Assembly: GCA_913046175.1 (NCBI GenBank)
Contig: CAJWSN010000015.1
Location: forward strand, 1-14,580
Direction: 5' to 3'
Length of the DNA stretch: 14,580 nucleotides
Source: an uncultured Opitutia bacterium
GTDB taxonomy: Bacteria > Verrucomicrobiota > Verrucomicrobiia > Opitutales > JABJCN01
Numbering within the stretch: the first letter of the stretch is position 1; each line of letters opens with the position of its first letter. The notes under the pieces were generated by a model that had not been told where the DNA came from, did not search any database, and saw only the letters and a program-made list of their open reading frames with translations. Positions 7,359 to 14,580 of this stretch are shown one piece after another. Position numbers and translations under genes: made by a program.

Positions 7359-8507
7359 CTAGCCCAATCGGCGCAATGCATACAAGCCGGATAGAACAAA
7401 GAGGGTATTTGGCAGCCATATCAGTAGTTCGGGCTTCAATCCTGGTTTATTCCCGGCCAGCTCGAGCAGGATTGTAAGCACGTAATAACCTAGGGCAAGG
7501 CCCAAGGCGATGGCGACATTTACCATGGTTTCCTTGCGTCCCGTGCGGATTGCTAGGGGTATGCCGATGGCCGCGAAAGCGATGACTGAGCATGCCATCG
7601 AGGCATTGGATTGAAGTTGAACTCGCGTTTCCAATAGCTTTCTTTGGTCCTCCTCCGTTGGATTGGAAAGGGCGTCAAGGGCATCCCTGCGTTTGATGAG
7701 TTCATCACGAGTCATCATGGAGGGCTTGCGTCGAACATTCAGATTCTGTCCCCGTGCATCCAGCGAGAACCGAAGGACCGTGCTGGCGGCAACTCCAGGG
7801 TGGTAGGCGCCCTGAAAATTTTCAGGATCCTCCTTGTCATTGATTTCCACCCTCAGATTGCGGGGTTCAAGAATCAAGGTATTCGTCCCGGGCTCGTAGG
7901 TGATTTTTCCGGAGTCGAAGCGCATGGTTTGTCGGATGCGTTGATTTTCGTCCGGCTTTTCATCGCTTGTCGTCGTGCTCCATACCCAGAAGTCGCGCAG
8001 GTTTTCACCATCAAAGCCGCCCACGTACAGGATGTAGCCAGGGAAATCCCGTATGAAAGTACCGGGTTCGAAAAAGAACAGGGGATTCTCTGTGGCGGTT
8101 TTTGCAAGTTTCTCCTTGTATCCGGTTCGGGCTCTGGGTGCGGCCCAGGAGTTGATATAGAAACAAATTGTCGCCAACAGCAGGGAGATACAAAATATGG
8201 GGGCGACAATTTTGCCCAGGCTCATGCCGACTGCCCGCATCGCAGTAATTTCAGAGTCTGCCGAAAGCCGTCCCAACCCAAGCAGGATGCCCATGAGCAG
8301 GGCAGGGGGAAGAGCATACTTGATCGCGTAGGGTAGCAGCAGGCTGAAAAGCTCGAGAAAAAACGTTGGGGAGAATCGGGCCTCCAGAAAACCAAGGAGC
8401 CTGTCACGCATGGCGTTTCCGGTCATGAGGATGAACATCAAGATCAGCAACGCCAGCAACGAGCAGATCAAAACCTCCCATGTCACATATCGCTGAATTC
8501 GGTTCAA
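7359..8507 (-). CDS. LptF/LptG-type lipopolysaccharide export permease (YjgP/YjgQ family)
   Basis: A 382-residue inner-membrane protein. Helices are predicted at about 11-30, 50-80 (probably one long or two short) and 100-122, and three more in the C-terminal part (about 302-320, 330-350 and 362-380). Between them, residues about 130-290 form the periplasmic beta-jellyroll that passes lipopolysaccharide towards LptC/LptA. GRLSADSEITAMRAVGMS (79-96) is the hallmark cytoplasmic segment that couples to the LptB ATPase. The start is a TTG at 8505-8507, giving MNRIQRYVTWEVL, the usual N-terminal pattern (a few residues, then R-Y-hydrophobic); GAAGAA-like sequence lies just upstream. Whether it is LptF or LptG cannot be decided by eye. 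The usual tandem partner is absent: neighbours are an alcohol dehydrogenase downstream and divergent pyrE. Sequence supports a gram-negative outer membrane with lipopolysaccharide. Confidence 0.88.
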   Translation of the reverse strand: MNRIQRYVTWEVLICSLLALLILMFILMTGNAMRDRLLGFLEARFSPTFFLELFSLLLPYAIKYALPPALLMGILLGLGRLSADSEITAMRAVGMSLGKIVAPIFCISLLLATICFYINSWAAPRARTGYKEKLAKTATENPLFFFEPGTFIRDFPGYILYVGGFDGENLRDFWVWSTTTSDEKPDENQRIRQTMRFDSGKITYEPGTNTLILEPRNLRVEINDKEDPENFQGAYHPGVAASTVLRFSLDARGQNLNVRRKPSMMTRDELIKRRDALDALSNPTEEDQRKLLETRVQLQSNASMACSVIAFAAIGIPLAIRTGRKETMVNVAIALGLALGYYVLTILLELAGNKPGLKPELLIWLPNTLFVLSGLYALRRLG

Positions 8508-8620
8508 GGCTGGATTCTTCCCATGAAATTTATGAATGCCTCCGGGGACTGCATTGAAAAAAGCCTGTCGGCAGAAAAGAGTCTTGGCAATTCAGGAAAA
8601 GGGCCTTCAGGTTGTTTTTC

Positions 8621-9190
8621 ATGAAAGAACGTCAAGATGAAGTCATGCAAATTTTCGAGGAGTCCGGTGCACTCCTAAAGGGTCATTTTGTCCTTCGCTC
8701 AGGTTTGCACAGCGGTCACTTCTTCCAGTGTGCACTTGTCTGCCAGATGATGAACCACGTAACCCGGTTGGCCGAGTTGACGCTAGAAAAATTGAAGAAT
8801 ATCGAGTTTGAAACCGTTGTTGCCCCTGCAATGGGTGGACTTGTGATTGGCCAGGAAATTGCGCGGCTTTCGGGGAAACGCTTTATTTTCCTTGAGAAGG
8901 TGGACGGGAATCTTGCCCTTCGGCGTGGGTTCAAGATTCGGCCGACTGAAAAAATCCTCATTACTGAGGACGTTGTGACCCGTGGAGGACGTGTCCGTGA
9001 AGCCATTGACATCGTGCATAATCTGGGGGGTAAGCCTGTCGCCGTTTCCGTGATTGTGGATCGAAGTGATGACGGGGTGGATTTTGGCATACCCTTTCTT
9101 CACTTGTCTGCATTATCATTCCCGACTTATCGAGCAAATGACCTGCCAGACGAACTGGCATCAATTCCCGTGACTCAACCGGGGAGTTGA
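8621..9190 (+). CDS. pyrE: Orotate phosphoribosyltransferase
   Basis: A 189-residue cytoplasmic enzyme that joins orotate to PRPP to give orotidine 5'-phosphate in pyrimidine synthesis. Counted from the ATG at 8621, it has HFVLRSGLHSGHFFQ (22-36; SGLHS binds orotate), VVAPAMGGLVIGQEIA, the flexible catalytic loop region EKVDGNLALRRGF, and the PRPP-binding motif ITEDVVTRGGRVREA (114-128), followed by the usual V-x-VIVDRS strand. Length is normal for the family. A TTG three codons upstream (8612) is in frame, but the ATG gives the typical MKERQDEVMQIF start; a later in-frame ATG is at 8645. A GGAAAAGG stretch lies about 20 bases upstream, too far for a good ribosome site. It is divergent from the Lpt permease with about 113 bases between starts and converges with the signalling gene downstream. 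No other pyr gene is in view. Confidence 0.92.
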   Translation: MKERQDEVMQIFEESGALLKGHFVLRSGLHSGHFFQCALVCQMMNHVTRLAELTLEKLKNIEFETVVAPAMGGLVIGQEIARLSGKRFIFLEKVDGNLALRRGFKIRPTEKILITEDVVTRGGRVREAIDIVHNLGGKPVAVSVIVDRSDDGVDFGIPFLHLSALSFPTYRANDLPDELASIPVTQPGS

Positions 9191-9256
9191 GGAACCATGC
9201 CCCCCATTGGGTTACGGCAGTCGAAGCAAGGGTGATGCCGCTGATGCGATATGCCT

Positions 9257-10519
9257 CTAGCCCTGGGGTTCCTGCACGTCCTTGTCGGACGTTGCCGCAA
9301 TGGTTTCGTCGCCGCTGATTTCTTCACCAGCCTCCTCTCCGGGTGTTTCGGCCGGGGTTTCGTCTGCAATGTTATCTGGTTCCGCGGAGTGCTCTTCGGT
9401 CGTTTCTGTCGGGTCTTCCCCGGCATCCTCCCGGCCTATACTTTGCAGTGCCTGAGAAACTGAAGAATGAATGGGAAGCTCCTTTCCTTCCGGGCGGTCC
9501 TTGTTCAACTCTTCAGCCTGCTCTTCTGTGGCCACAACAGCAAACTGTAGTTTTGCGCCTGACACAATATTAACCAGGTTGTCCACGGGCTTTCTGTAGC
9601 TTTCGTCGAAGTTGGCGACTTGGTGGATATCAATGATAGACTTGCGGATTCCGGAGTCGATGGCACCATTAATTCCGTGGGGCGAGCTGGACACAATCTC
9701 GGTCTTGTCAAAATCAGAGCAGTCTTCCGGGAAACGAATGTGCAACACCATCTCGGTAATAGTGCAGTAAAGCCCGGTTGTGTCCAGATTGAGCGCAGAC
9801 ATGATGGCTGACTCGACCTGACGCGGCTCCGCAGGCTTTTCGAGAAGATGCTCGATGCCGGCATTGCGACCTCTCTGCTTCATTTCTTTGTCTGTGCCGA
9901 TGACTGTGGCAAGTACAGGGACGGATCTGGTTCGTGAGTTTTTGCGCAGGGCGCGGTAAAAGTCCAACCCATCTGCTGAATTCTGCAGATTCAAGCTGAG
10001 GATAATGAGAGCAAAGTTGCCACGTTTGGCCATTTCAATGGCCTTTCCCGCACTTTCCGCGCTTGTAATTTTCCACGGCCGGTTGGCAAGGTCCCGCTCG
10101 ATTTGCTCGATCATGGACTCGCGGTTGTCAACAACAAGGATTTCAAGCTCGTGATCCTCAGAAAGCACATCGGTGTCCGGGAGGAGGTGCTCGAGCATGC
10201 TGGTGGTTTGTTCCAGGCGTTTGGCAATGGTATAAATGAGTTTCTTTGCAATTCCAGGGTCCTGCACAATGAGGTCATCAATGCTTTTCTCGATATGCAT
10301 GACCAACGCCTCGTCCTTGGCCCGAACATCACTGACCCGGGGTTCTCCAAGGATGTCGCTCATTTCCCCGAAGATGGTTCCGGGAACATCCAACTCGGTA
10401 ATAACCTTGCCTCCCTTGACCACCTCAAGTGTTCCAGACTTGAGGATGCAGAAGCCCTGACTGGCTTCCCCTTGTTTTACGATGAAATCACCGGGTTCGT
10501 AAGCCTTTGTGTTTTGCAT
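9257..10519 (-). CDS. Cyclic-nucleotide-binding / degenerate receiver / STAS-like signalling protein
   Basis: A 420-residue predicted cytoplasmic protein with no signal peptide or membrane helix. Residues about 8-105 are a cNMP-binding barrel: EPGDFIVKQGE, GFCILKSGTLEV, FGEMSDILGEPRVSDVRA (the phosphate-binding cassette, with the FGE and Arg in place) and a C-terminal helix. Residues 125-244 are a receiver domain (EILVVDNRESM, LLEKPAEP with the conserved Lys228), but the phosphoacceptor position reads LIILSLNLQ, with Ser175 in place of Asp. Residues about 250-358 follow a STAS-like strand/helix pattern (SGIRKSIIDIHQVANFDES, LQFAVVATEEQAEEL, IHSSVSQALQSI); this part is inference. Residues 360-420 are a Glu/Thr/Pro/Asp-rich, probably disordered tail. 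There is no helix-turn-helix, so it is not a CRP-type repressor or activator itself; a protein-protein signalling role is likely. It is monocistronic, with a candidate promoter and palindrome upstream. Confidence 0.82.
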   Translation of the reverse strand: MQNTKAYEPGDFIVKQGEASQGFCILKSGTLEVVKGGKVITELDVPGTIFGEMSDILGEPRVSDVRAKDEALVMHIEKSIDDLIVQDPGIAKKLIYTIAKRLEQTTSMLEHLLPDTDVLSEDHELEILVVDNRESMIEQIERDLANRPWKITSAESAGKAIEMAKRGNFALIILSLNLQNSADGLDFYRALRKNSRTRSVPVLATVIGTDKEMKQRGRNAGIEHLLEKPAEPRQVESAIMSALNLDTTGLYCTITEMVLHIRFPEDCSDFDKTEIVSSSPHGINGAIDSGIRKSIIDIHQVANFDESYRKPVDNLVNIVSGAKLQFAVVATEEQAEELNKDRPEGKELPIHSSVSQALQSIGREDAGEDPTETTEEHSAEPDNIADETPAETPGEEAGEEISGDETIAATSDKDVQEPQG

Positions 10520-10577
10520 GATGGGGTGGTAATTGAAAGAACTTTATCTGATATAAAATCGACAGATACCTTGATTG

Positions 10578-10606
10578 ATTAAGTCCAGATGAACATACCT
10601 TTACAA
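10578..10606 (-). promoter_or_regulatory. Candidate sigma-70-type promoter of the cNMP/receiver gene
   Basis: On the minus strand, TTGTAA (10601-10606) and CTTAAT (10578-10583) are 17 bases apart, each matching four of six consensus positions. Transcription would start near 10571, leaving a leader of about 50 bases before the ATG at 10519. Sigma specificity in this lineage is uncertain. Confidence 0.3.
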
Positions 10607-10654
10607 ATAAAAAATGCATAACTTCCCGGTTGCCTGAATCCTGAAAGAAACGGT

Positions 10655-10676
10655 ATTTGCGTGGGCCCAAGCAAAT
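10655..10676. promoter_or_regulatory. 22-base imperfect palindrome (possible operator)
   Basis: The arms ATTTGC (10655-10660) and GCAAAT (10671-10676) pair perfectly. The centre TGGGCCCA (10662-10669) is itself a perfect palindrome, and only one symmetric pair (10661 G, 10670 A) breaks the dyad. It lies between the end of the DUF1501 gene and the cNMP/receiver gene, centred about 95 bases upstream of that gene's inferred transcription start. There is no T-run, which argues against a terminator for the neighbouring genes. A dimeric regulator site is the favoured reading, by inference. Confidence 0.45.
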
Positions 10677-10720
10677 GGACCCCGAACGGCCTTGGCCAGA
10701 CGGTGAAGCTGTCAGCTACT

Positions 10721-12199
10721 TTATGCGATTATTTGTTGGATTGGGTTCGCACCCTCAACGCCCACAAGTTTCCTGTCCAGGCCCCCGTAAAAATAGGATA
10801 GCTTGTTTGGATCAATGCCCATGAGATGGAGGCAGGTGGCATGCAAGTGTTTTACATGGAAGCGGTCCTCAACGGCGGCGCTTCCCAGTTCATCTGTTTG
10901 GCCGACGCTGATGCCTCCCTTGATTCCTCCCCCAGCCATCCACATGGTGAAGCCGTAAGAGTTGTGATCGCGTCCGGTGCCTCTTGCATATTCAGCGGTT
11001 GGCTGCCGTCCGAACTCGCCACCCCAGATGACAAGAGTCTCGTCGAGCAGACCTTGTTGCTTGAGATCCTTTAGAAGTCCTGCAATGGGTTTGTCCGTGT
11101 TGCCGGCGTGGTAGTTATGGTTCTTCTCAAGGTCACCATGAGCATCCCAGTTGGCATCATTATGATTGCCTCCGGAGTAGATTTGTATGAAGCGCACGCC
11201 ACGCTGGACGAGACGGCGGGCCAAGAGACACTTGCGGCCAAAATCATCCGTGCGGGATCCGTCGATTCCGTAGAGTTTCTTGATGTGCCCGGGCTCTTTT
11301 TCAAGGTCGATAGCCTCGGGGGCTGCGGTCTGCATGCGATAGGCCAGCTCGTAGTTGGCGATACGGGCGGCTAGGTTGGTGTTATCGTATCGTTGAGCAA
11401 GATGTCCTTGATTGAATTTGCGTAGGTGGTTCAGCAGTGTTTGCTGCTCGCCGAGCGGCATGCCTCGAGCATTCTTGAGGTCAAGGATCGGGGTGCCCTT
11501 GGAACGGAATACCGTACCTTGAAAACTGGCCGGCATGTATCCGCTTGACCAGTTCTTTGCCCCGCTGATAGGGCCGCCGGTGGGGTCAAGCATGACCACG
11601 AAGCCGGGCAAGTTTTGATTTACAGAGCCAAGTCCGTAGTTAAGCCAGGAACCCAAGGCGGGGCTCCCGCTGCGGACGGAACCGGAATTCATCATCAACA
11701 TGGCGGAGCCGTGGATGGGTGAGTCGGCAGTCATGGAATGGAGAAAGGCAATGTCATCGACACAGGTAGCCAGGTTTGGAAAGAGGTCCGATACATACTT
11801 GCCGCACTTCCCGTACTGGTTGAACTTCCACTTCGGCCCCACGACGCGTCCTTTGTTCTTCTTGCCGCCGCGCCCAAAGGTTTTGACATCAATGGTCTTG
11901 CCGTCAAGCGGGTACAGCTTTGGCTTGTAGTCAAAAGTGTCCATGTGACTCGGACCACCGTACATGAAGAGGAAAATGACGTTCTTGGCTTTCGCCTTGT
12001 GGTGGCCTTTCTTTGGCGCGAGGGGCCCCTCCAGCTCGTCCAATCCACTGGCAGCATTGACTTTCGGCGTGAAAAAGCCGTCCTTGGCCAGCATGCCGGT
12101 TAGGGCGAGCGATGGAAAGCCGCCGCCAATCTGGCGAAGCATTTCGCGACGGGAGGTTTGTCCACAGAATGTATTTTGAGGTTTGGATTTGTTGGCCAT
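10721..12199 (-). CDS. DUF1501 family Tat-exported protein (alkaline-phosphatase/sulfatase-like fold)
   Basis: A 492-residue protein with a twin-arginine signal: SRREML at 16-21, then a mildly hydrophobic stretch to about 36, predicting folded export to the periplasm. DUF1501 hallmarks follow: NVIFLFMYGGPSHMDTFDYKP (73-93), DDIAFLHSMTADSPIHGSAMLMMNSG, GSWLNYGLGS, LPGFVVM, RGVRFIQIYSGGNHNDANWDAHGDL, DETLVIWGGEFGRQP and GRDHNSYGFTMWMAGGGIKGG. The family is related to sulfatases and alkaline phosphatases and is very common in Planctomycetes and Verrucomicrobia, nearly always beside a PSD1 gene; its reaction is not established to my knowledge. It starts 35 bases after the PSD1 stop on the same strand, so one transcript is likely. 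The ATG at 12199 places the Tat motif normally; only a weak AAGAAA-like ribosome site precedes it. Length is typical for the family. Confidence 0.92.
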   Translation of the reverse strand: MANKSKPQNTFCGQTSRREMLRQIGGGFPSLALTGMLAKDGFFTPKVNAASGLDELEGPLAPKKGHHKAKAKNVIFLFMYGGPSHMDTFDYKPKLYPLDGKTIDVKTFGRGGKKNKGRVVGPKWKFNQYGKCGKYVSDLFPNLATCVDDIAFLHSMTADSPIHGSAMLMMNSGSVRSGSPALGSWLNYGLGSVNQNLPGFVVMLDPTGGPISGAKNWSSGYMPASFQGTVFRSKGTPILDLKNARGMPLGEQQTLLNHLRKFNQGHLAQRYDNTNLAARIANYELAYRMQTAAPEAIDLEKEPGHIKKLYGIDGSRTDDFGRKCLLARRLVQRGVRFIQIYSGGNHNDANWDAHGDLEKNHNYHAGNTDKPIAGLLKDLKQQGLLDETLVIWGGEFGRQPTAEYARGTGRDHNSYGFTMWMAGGGIKGGISVGQTDELGSAAVEDRFHVKHLHATCLHLMGIDPNKLSYFYGGLDRKLVGVEGANPIQQIIA

Positions 12200-12234
12200 G
12201 ATAATTTCTTGTTTGTGCTAAAGTGGTTTGTTGA

Positions 12235-14580
12235 TCAGTCCAGATAGACAAATTCGTTTAAGTTGAGGGTCAATAGTGCGAAGCGTTCAAGCGCTTGATC
12301 TTCGGTGAGTTTGGACTTGGTTTTCATCTCGTTGATCATTTCAATGCCGGCCTTGATCTCCGAAGGCTCTGGAACGCGGCAGAAGGCGACCCGGAAGGCT
12401 TCACGAACACGGTCCTCGTTGTTGTCGTTATTTTCTCGCAGGCGCTTGGCAAAGGTGCTTGCAGCCTTGCTGATCAATTCGCTGTTGAGCATGGTCAGTG
12501 CCTGTGTCGGGACCGTTGTGGTGAATCGCACGGCACAGGGGCCGTCGGTGTCTGCCATGTCGTGGCTGAGGAGGATAGGCATCTTCAGGGAGCGCTTGAC
12601 CTTGACGTAGACGCTGCGTCGGGCGGAGTTCTCGGCATCAGCCAGGCCGCGCCATGCGCCTCCGGGACGAGAGGCGGTGGCGAGGACTTCCTTTGGCAGG
12701 GGAGGGGTGATGCTGGGGCCGCCCATCTTGAGGTTAAGCTCGCCGGTAAGGTTGAGGATGGAATCGCGAATTTCCTCTGCGGATAAGCGGCGCATATCAA
12801 AGCGCCAGAAAAAGTTGTTTAGCGGATCCTTCTTCAGGGCAACATCATTGGGTGTCGAGGACATCTGCCAGGTGCTGCTCATCAGGATGAGCTTGTGCAT
12901 CGACTTGAGGGACCAACCTTTTTCGGTCAGGGTTGAAGCTAGCCAGTCGAGAAGTTGCGGATGTGTGGGGCGGTCCCCCTGGGTCCCGAAGTCACTGGTG
13001 CTGCGCACGATCCCGCGACCAAAATGAAACTGCCAGAGTCGGTTGGCTATGACGCGGGTTGTCATTGGATTGTCTTTGTTGGCGATCCACTCGGCGAGAT
13101 AGCGGCGTTTCCCGGAGGAATTGTTTATGGCGTATTCGCTGGGGATTTTAACTTCCGTCTTGCCAAGCACCGTCAGGAATCCAGGTGGGGTCACATCACC
13201 CTTTAGTCGAGGATTGCCACGTGCCAGGACATGGACGGGCGCGCGCCCACGTTCCGCCACCGCCATGGCTTTGATGGACTTGTTTTCAAGCTTCTGGGCG
13301 AGGCTTGACTCAAGGTCGCGTTTGCTGCGCTTGTAGTTTTTTAGGTCGTTGGCTGGAAGGAGGTTCTTGGCGTACTTTTTAAAAAGTTGCTCCAAGTCAG
13401 GCCCGCCGCTGGTGTCAGTTGAGAGGCCGATGTCGATGTATTGTCCGCCGCCGGTTTGCCTGCAATGAATGGCGATCGTGTTTTTGCCGGTCTGCAGGGA
13501 GAACTCTGCCTTCTGCATGGCGTTGATCTTGATGTATGCGTTGGTGTGGCCCTTTGCCCGGTGGATCAGGTTGCCGTTCAGATAGATTTCCGCATCCTCG
13601 TCGTGATAGATGTGCAAGGTGAGGTTCTCTGGAATCTGGGTGAGGCGGAAGTCCCTTCGGAGCCAGATGTCCTTGGTATTCCAGTTCGTCCTGACAACAG
13701 CATTTGGTGTCCCATTAGTGCCGAATCCGCCAGGCCCCTTTTTCCATTTACCGTCGTCGAACCCAATCTCAAACCAGTTGTCACCGGGGTCCTGCATGGT
13801 GTATTCCCAAATCTGGCCTGATTGCCGGGAGTCCGGCAGCAGGAACAGGTCCTTGCCACGTTGCTGGGCGTCGGGAGAGGGTACTGCCTTGAGGCCGATA
13901 TCGGGGTGTTTTTCCTGGAGCTTTGCCTGAAATCGAGTCTCGGTGTCACTGATGATTTGTCGGTATTCGTTTTCGCGCTTCTGTTTTTCCTCAACTTTTT
14001 TCTTGAAGATGGCAGGATTTTCAGCCGCAGGGATATTGACCAGGTTTGTGCCTCCTTTGCCATGCGGGCTGATATCATGTAAGAAAGCGAGGATGCCATA
14101 GTAGTCACGTGTGGGGATCGGATCAATTTTGTGATCATGACAGCGGGCACAGCCCACGGTCAGGCCGAGAAAGGTCTCGGTGGTGGTGCGGAGGATGTCA
14201 TCAAGGTAGTCGTACTTGGCAAGGTCGCGGTCAGCAGGCTCGTCGTCCCAGGTTCCAAGACGATGAAAGCCGGTCGCTATCACGGCATCAGCGGTTCGAT
14301 CCGGAAGCTCATCCCCGGCCAATTGTTCCATAATAAAGCGGTTGTAGGGCTTGTCCTCATTGAAGGCCTGTATGATGTAGTCGCGGTAGCGCCAAGCCTC
14401 AGGCTTTTCACTGTCGCGCTCATAGCCGTTGGTTTCAGCGTATCGGACAAGATCCAACCAGTGTCGGCCCCACTTTTCACCATACTGTGGGCGGCGCAGC
14501 AGTTCATCGACGATTTTTTCAAAGGCATTGGGTTCCTTGTCTGCCACGAATGCCTGCACCTGTTCCGGGCTTGGCGGGAG
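12235..14580 (-). CDS. PSD1 (DUF1549/DUF1553) cytochrome-type protein with inserted beta-sandwich, 5' end outside window
   Basis: The frame is open to the right edge: codons before the GTG at 14559 read LPPSPEQ, the normal continuation of DUF1549, so the start lies outside. Counting from that GTG, residues 1-170 are DUF1549 (YGEKWGRHWLDLVRYAETNG, DILRTTTETFLGLTVGCARCHDHKIDPI) with a CxxCH heme-type motif at 137-141. Residues about 185-215 are charged and may form a coiled coil. Residues about 245-385 are a beta-sandwich insert resembling galactose-binding or glycosidase accessory domains (DDGKWKKGPGGFG, DIWLRRDF, AEIYLNGNLI). Residues about 485-750 are DUF1553 (RRYLAEWIANKDNPMTTRVIANRLWQFHFGRGIV, SDFGTQGDRPTHPQLLDWLA, RRLSAEEIRDS, PTQALTMLNS). 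A periplasmic redox role together with DUF1501 is inferred; related proteins carry an N-terminal cytochrome domain, which would lie outside the window. No frameshift is seen. Confidence 0.9.
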   Translation of the reverse strand, partial: LPPSPEQVQAFVADKEPNAFEKIVDELLRRPQYGEKWGRHWLDLVRYAETNGYERDSEKPEAWRYRDYIIQAFNEDKPYNRFIMEQLAGDELPDRTADAVIATGFHRLGTWDDEPADRDLAKYDYLDDILRTTTETFLGLTVGCARCHDHKIDPIPTRDYYGILAFLHDISPHGKGGTNLVNIPAAENPAIFKKKVEEKQKRENEYRQIISDTETRFQAKLQEKHPDIGLKAVPSPDAQQRGKDLFLLPDSRQSGQIWEYTMQDPGDNWFEIGFDDGKWKKGPGGFGTNGTPNAVVRTNWNTKDIWLRRDFRLTQIPENLTLHIYHDEDAEIYLNGNLIHRAKGHTNAYIKINAMQKAEFSLQTGKNTIAIHCRQTGGGQYIDIGLSTDTSGGPDLEQLFKKYAKNLLPANDLKNYKRSKRDLESSLAQKLENKSIKAMAVAERGRAPVHVLARGNPRLKGDVTPPGFLTVLGKTEVKIPSEYAINNSSGKRRYLAEWIANKDNPMTTRVIANRLWQFHFGRGIVRSTSDFGTQGDRPTHPQLLDWLASTLTEKGWSLKSMHKLILMSSTWQMSSTPNDVALKKDPLNNFFWRFDMRRLSAEEIRDSILNLTGELNLKMGGPSITPPLPKEVLATASRPGGAWRGLADAENSARRSVYVKVKRSLKMPILLSHDMADTDGPCAVRFTTTVPTQALTMLNSELISKAASTFAKRLRENNDNNEDRVREAFRVAFCRVPEPSEIKAGIEMINEMKTKSKLTEDQALERFALLTLNLNEFVYLD

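Noticed and set aside
7331..7372. Possible hairpin (ATTGGG with CCCAAT) around the stop codon of the Lpt permease gene
   Set aside because: The 6-base stem with a loop of about 13 bases overlaps the stop codon and has no T-run; too weak to call a terminator.
7644..8336. A 230-codon open frame on the plus strand
   Set aside because: It is antisense to the Lpt permease, has no recognisable motif and opposes a clearly conserved protein.
1..14580. CRISPR arrays, insertion sequences, tRNA or rRNA genes
   Set aside because: I saw no regularly spaced direct repeats, transposase, cloverleaf or rRNA-like segments; the repeats found are protein-level and diverged.

Overview
The window looks like chromosomal DNA from a free-living, probably aquatic member of the Verrucomicrobiota (or a close PVC relative). 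The pointers are a PSD1 (DUF1549/DUF1553) cytochrome-type gene followed by a Tat-exported DUF1501 gene at the right end, a sorbosone-dehydrogenase-like propeller of the type common in Planctomycetes and Verrucomicrobia, a PEP-CTERM surface protein with an autotransporter-type beta-strand repeat, and a TIGR02597-like surface protein. Lineage is inferred from families recalled by eye, not from a search.

The left end does not fit. Positions 1 to about 118 are AT-rich and, on the minus strand, encode a clear fragment of lumazine synthase (RibH) resembling SAR11-type alphaproteobacterial enzymes. At about 116-126 the sequence switches abruptly to GC-richer DNA in which a propeller dehydrogenase is already under way on the plus strand, without its N-terminal half. 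The simplest explanation is a chimeric assembly join.

From 120 to 4943 lie surface or envelope genes: the truncated dehydrogenase (plus), then two minus-strand exported proteins built from low-complexity beta repeats, a PEP-CTERM protein and a TIGR02597-like protein, which share a GSGY-type repeat. A 360-base AT-rich region (4944-5303) separates these from a plus-strand histone-deacetylase-family amidohydrolase. This gene converges on a zinc alcohol dehydrogenase of the L-galactonate oxidoreductase type. Next come an LptF/LptG-type lipopolysaccharide export permease (minus) and, divergent from it, orotate phosphoribosyltransferase (pyrE, plus).

At 9257-10519 is an unusual signalling protein: a cyclic-nucleotide-binding domain, a receiver domain lacking its phosphoacceptor aspartate, a STAS-like domain and an acidic tail, with no DNA-binding domain. 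A 22-base imperfect palindrome and a candidate promoter lie upstream of it. The right end is a minus-strand PSD1 then DUF1501 gene pair, probably an operon for an exported redox or carbohydrate-related system. PSD1 runs off the right edge.

I found no CRISPR array, insertion sequence, tRNA or rRNA. The best candidates for new biology are the cNMP/pseudo-receiver/STAS-like fusion with its palindrome and the pair of repeat-sharing exported proteins.
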